Below are positions 5,709 to 6,091 of a stretch of 6,091 nt of DNA, one piece after another. The stretch comes from Deltaproteobacteria bacterium (lineage in GTDB: Bacteria > Myxococcota > B64-G9), in assembly GCA_003647095.1 (NCBI GenBank), contig QMME01000259.1, positions 1 to 6,091 of the forward strand, in the 5' to 3' direction. Below the pieces are notes generated by a model. The model saw nothing but the letters and a program-made list of their open reading frames with translations. It was not told the origin of the DNA and ran no database searches. Every line of letters begins with the position of its first letter. The first letter of the stretch is position 1. A program made the translations under genes and the position numbers.

Positions 5709-6091
5709 ATGCGCGCCTGCTGGCTGGGCCTGGTGCTGCTGGCGGCCGCCTGCGGCGGGCAGCAGCCGGATACCGCTCCTCCCCAGGTAGTGGCGGTGGT
5801 GCCGGAACCCGGCAGTAGCGGCGTGGCCGCCGATACCACCATCGCCATCCAGTTCGACGAGGACATCGATCGCGATTCCCTGAACGACAGCTTGTTTCAC
5901 GTTTCCAGCGGAGAGCGCGATCTCTTCGGCAAGGTCAGCTACGACCTGCAGACCCGCTGGGCCACCCTGGTGATGCTGGCTCCTCTGCCGGCCGGGGAGA
6001 CGGTCACGGCGGTGCTGGAGGCGGGTGTGCGCGACCTGATCGGTAACCGGCGACAGACGGCCTACAGCTGGTCGTTTACCGTTGCTCGCTA
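5709..6091 (+). CDS. SbsA-type Ig-like (Big_5) lipoprotein (3' edge cut)
   Basis: ATG 5709 lies 2 bp after the SPFH stop codon, so translation is probably coupled; only a weak GGGGA sits 10 nt upstream. The frame is open to the right edge: 127 codons, then a codon beginning TA (stop or Tyr). Residues 1-14 are a short lipoprotein signal (WLGLVLLAAA) before C15, with Gly at +2. Residues about 24-125 match a complete bacterial Ig-like domain of the SbsA/Big_5 type: PPQVVAVVPEPGSSGVAADT, then IAIQFDEDIDRDSL, a middle GKVSYD strand, LPAGETVTAVLEAGVRDLIGNR and the closing SYSWSFTV-like strand (YSWSFTVAR here). Such domains are extracellular or periplasmic adhesive modules. Because the domain is finished at the edge, the gene may end with the cut codon; further Ig repeats are the alternative. 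Its pairing with the SPFH lipoprotein suggests a common envelope location. Confidence 0.85.
   Translation, partial: MRACWLGLVLLAAACGGQQPDTAPPQVVAVVPEPGSSGVAADTTIAIQFDEDIDRDSLNDSLFHVSSGERDLFGKVSYDLQTRWATLVMLAPLPAGETVTAVLEAGVRDLIGNRRQTAYSWSFTVAR

Overview
This is a GC-rich window (roughly 60-65% G+C by eye) holding six protein-coding genes packed with little spacing. Five of the six products carry export signals, so this looks like a cell-envelope locus. The signs point to a Gram-negative bacterium of deltaproteobacterial or myxobacterial type. These are an outer-membrane barrel fused to carboxypeptidase-regulatory-like repeats, a CsgG/TolB-like plus PEGA protein ending in a Trp-rich WWFWT membrane segment, and several short lipoproteins with FN3 or SbsA-type Ig domains. 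The taxonomic statement is an inference from domain style only. There are no RNA genes, mobile elements, CRISPR repeats or clear intrinsic terminators.

Layout. On the minus strand, read right to left: a SAM-dependent methyltransferase (4827-4057), a secreted PEGA protein with a C-terminal membrane anchor (3991-3026), a small secreted or lipidated FN3 protein (3012-2275), and a large outer-membrane barrel protein (2228 to the left edge). The last three sit 13 and 46 bp apart, each with its own Shine-Dalgarno site, and look like one transcription unit. A good sigma70-like promoter (TTGACT, 17 bp, AACAAT) starts directly at the methyltransferase stop codon, so the three-gene unit can probably be transcribed independently of the methyltransferase.

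On the plus strand, divergent from the methyltransferase: a lipobox-bearing SPFH/prohibitin-like protein (4924-5706), and 2 bp downstream an SbsA-type Ig-domain lipoprotein that runs to the right edge (5709-6091). The 96-bp divergent spacer holds several perfect short palindromes that could be operator sites.

How the genes may work together. The minus-strand trio joins an inner-membrane-anchored periplasmic protein, a periplasmic or lipidated FN3 protein and an outer-membrane barrel with a long Pro-rich linker. This could be an envelope-spanning assembly, but no function can be named from sequence alone. The plus-strand pair appears to be two co-translated lipoproteins, one of them an unusual lipid-anchored prohibitin homologue. 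In both edge genes the codon cut by the window boundary begins TA, so each is either at its stop codon or continues through a Tyr.
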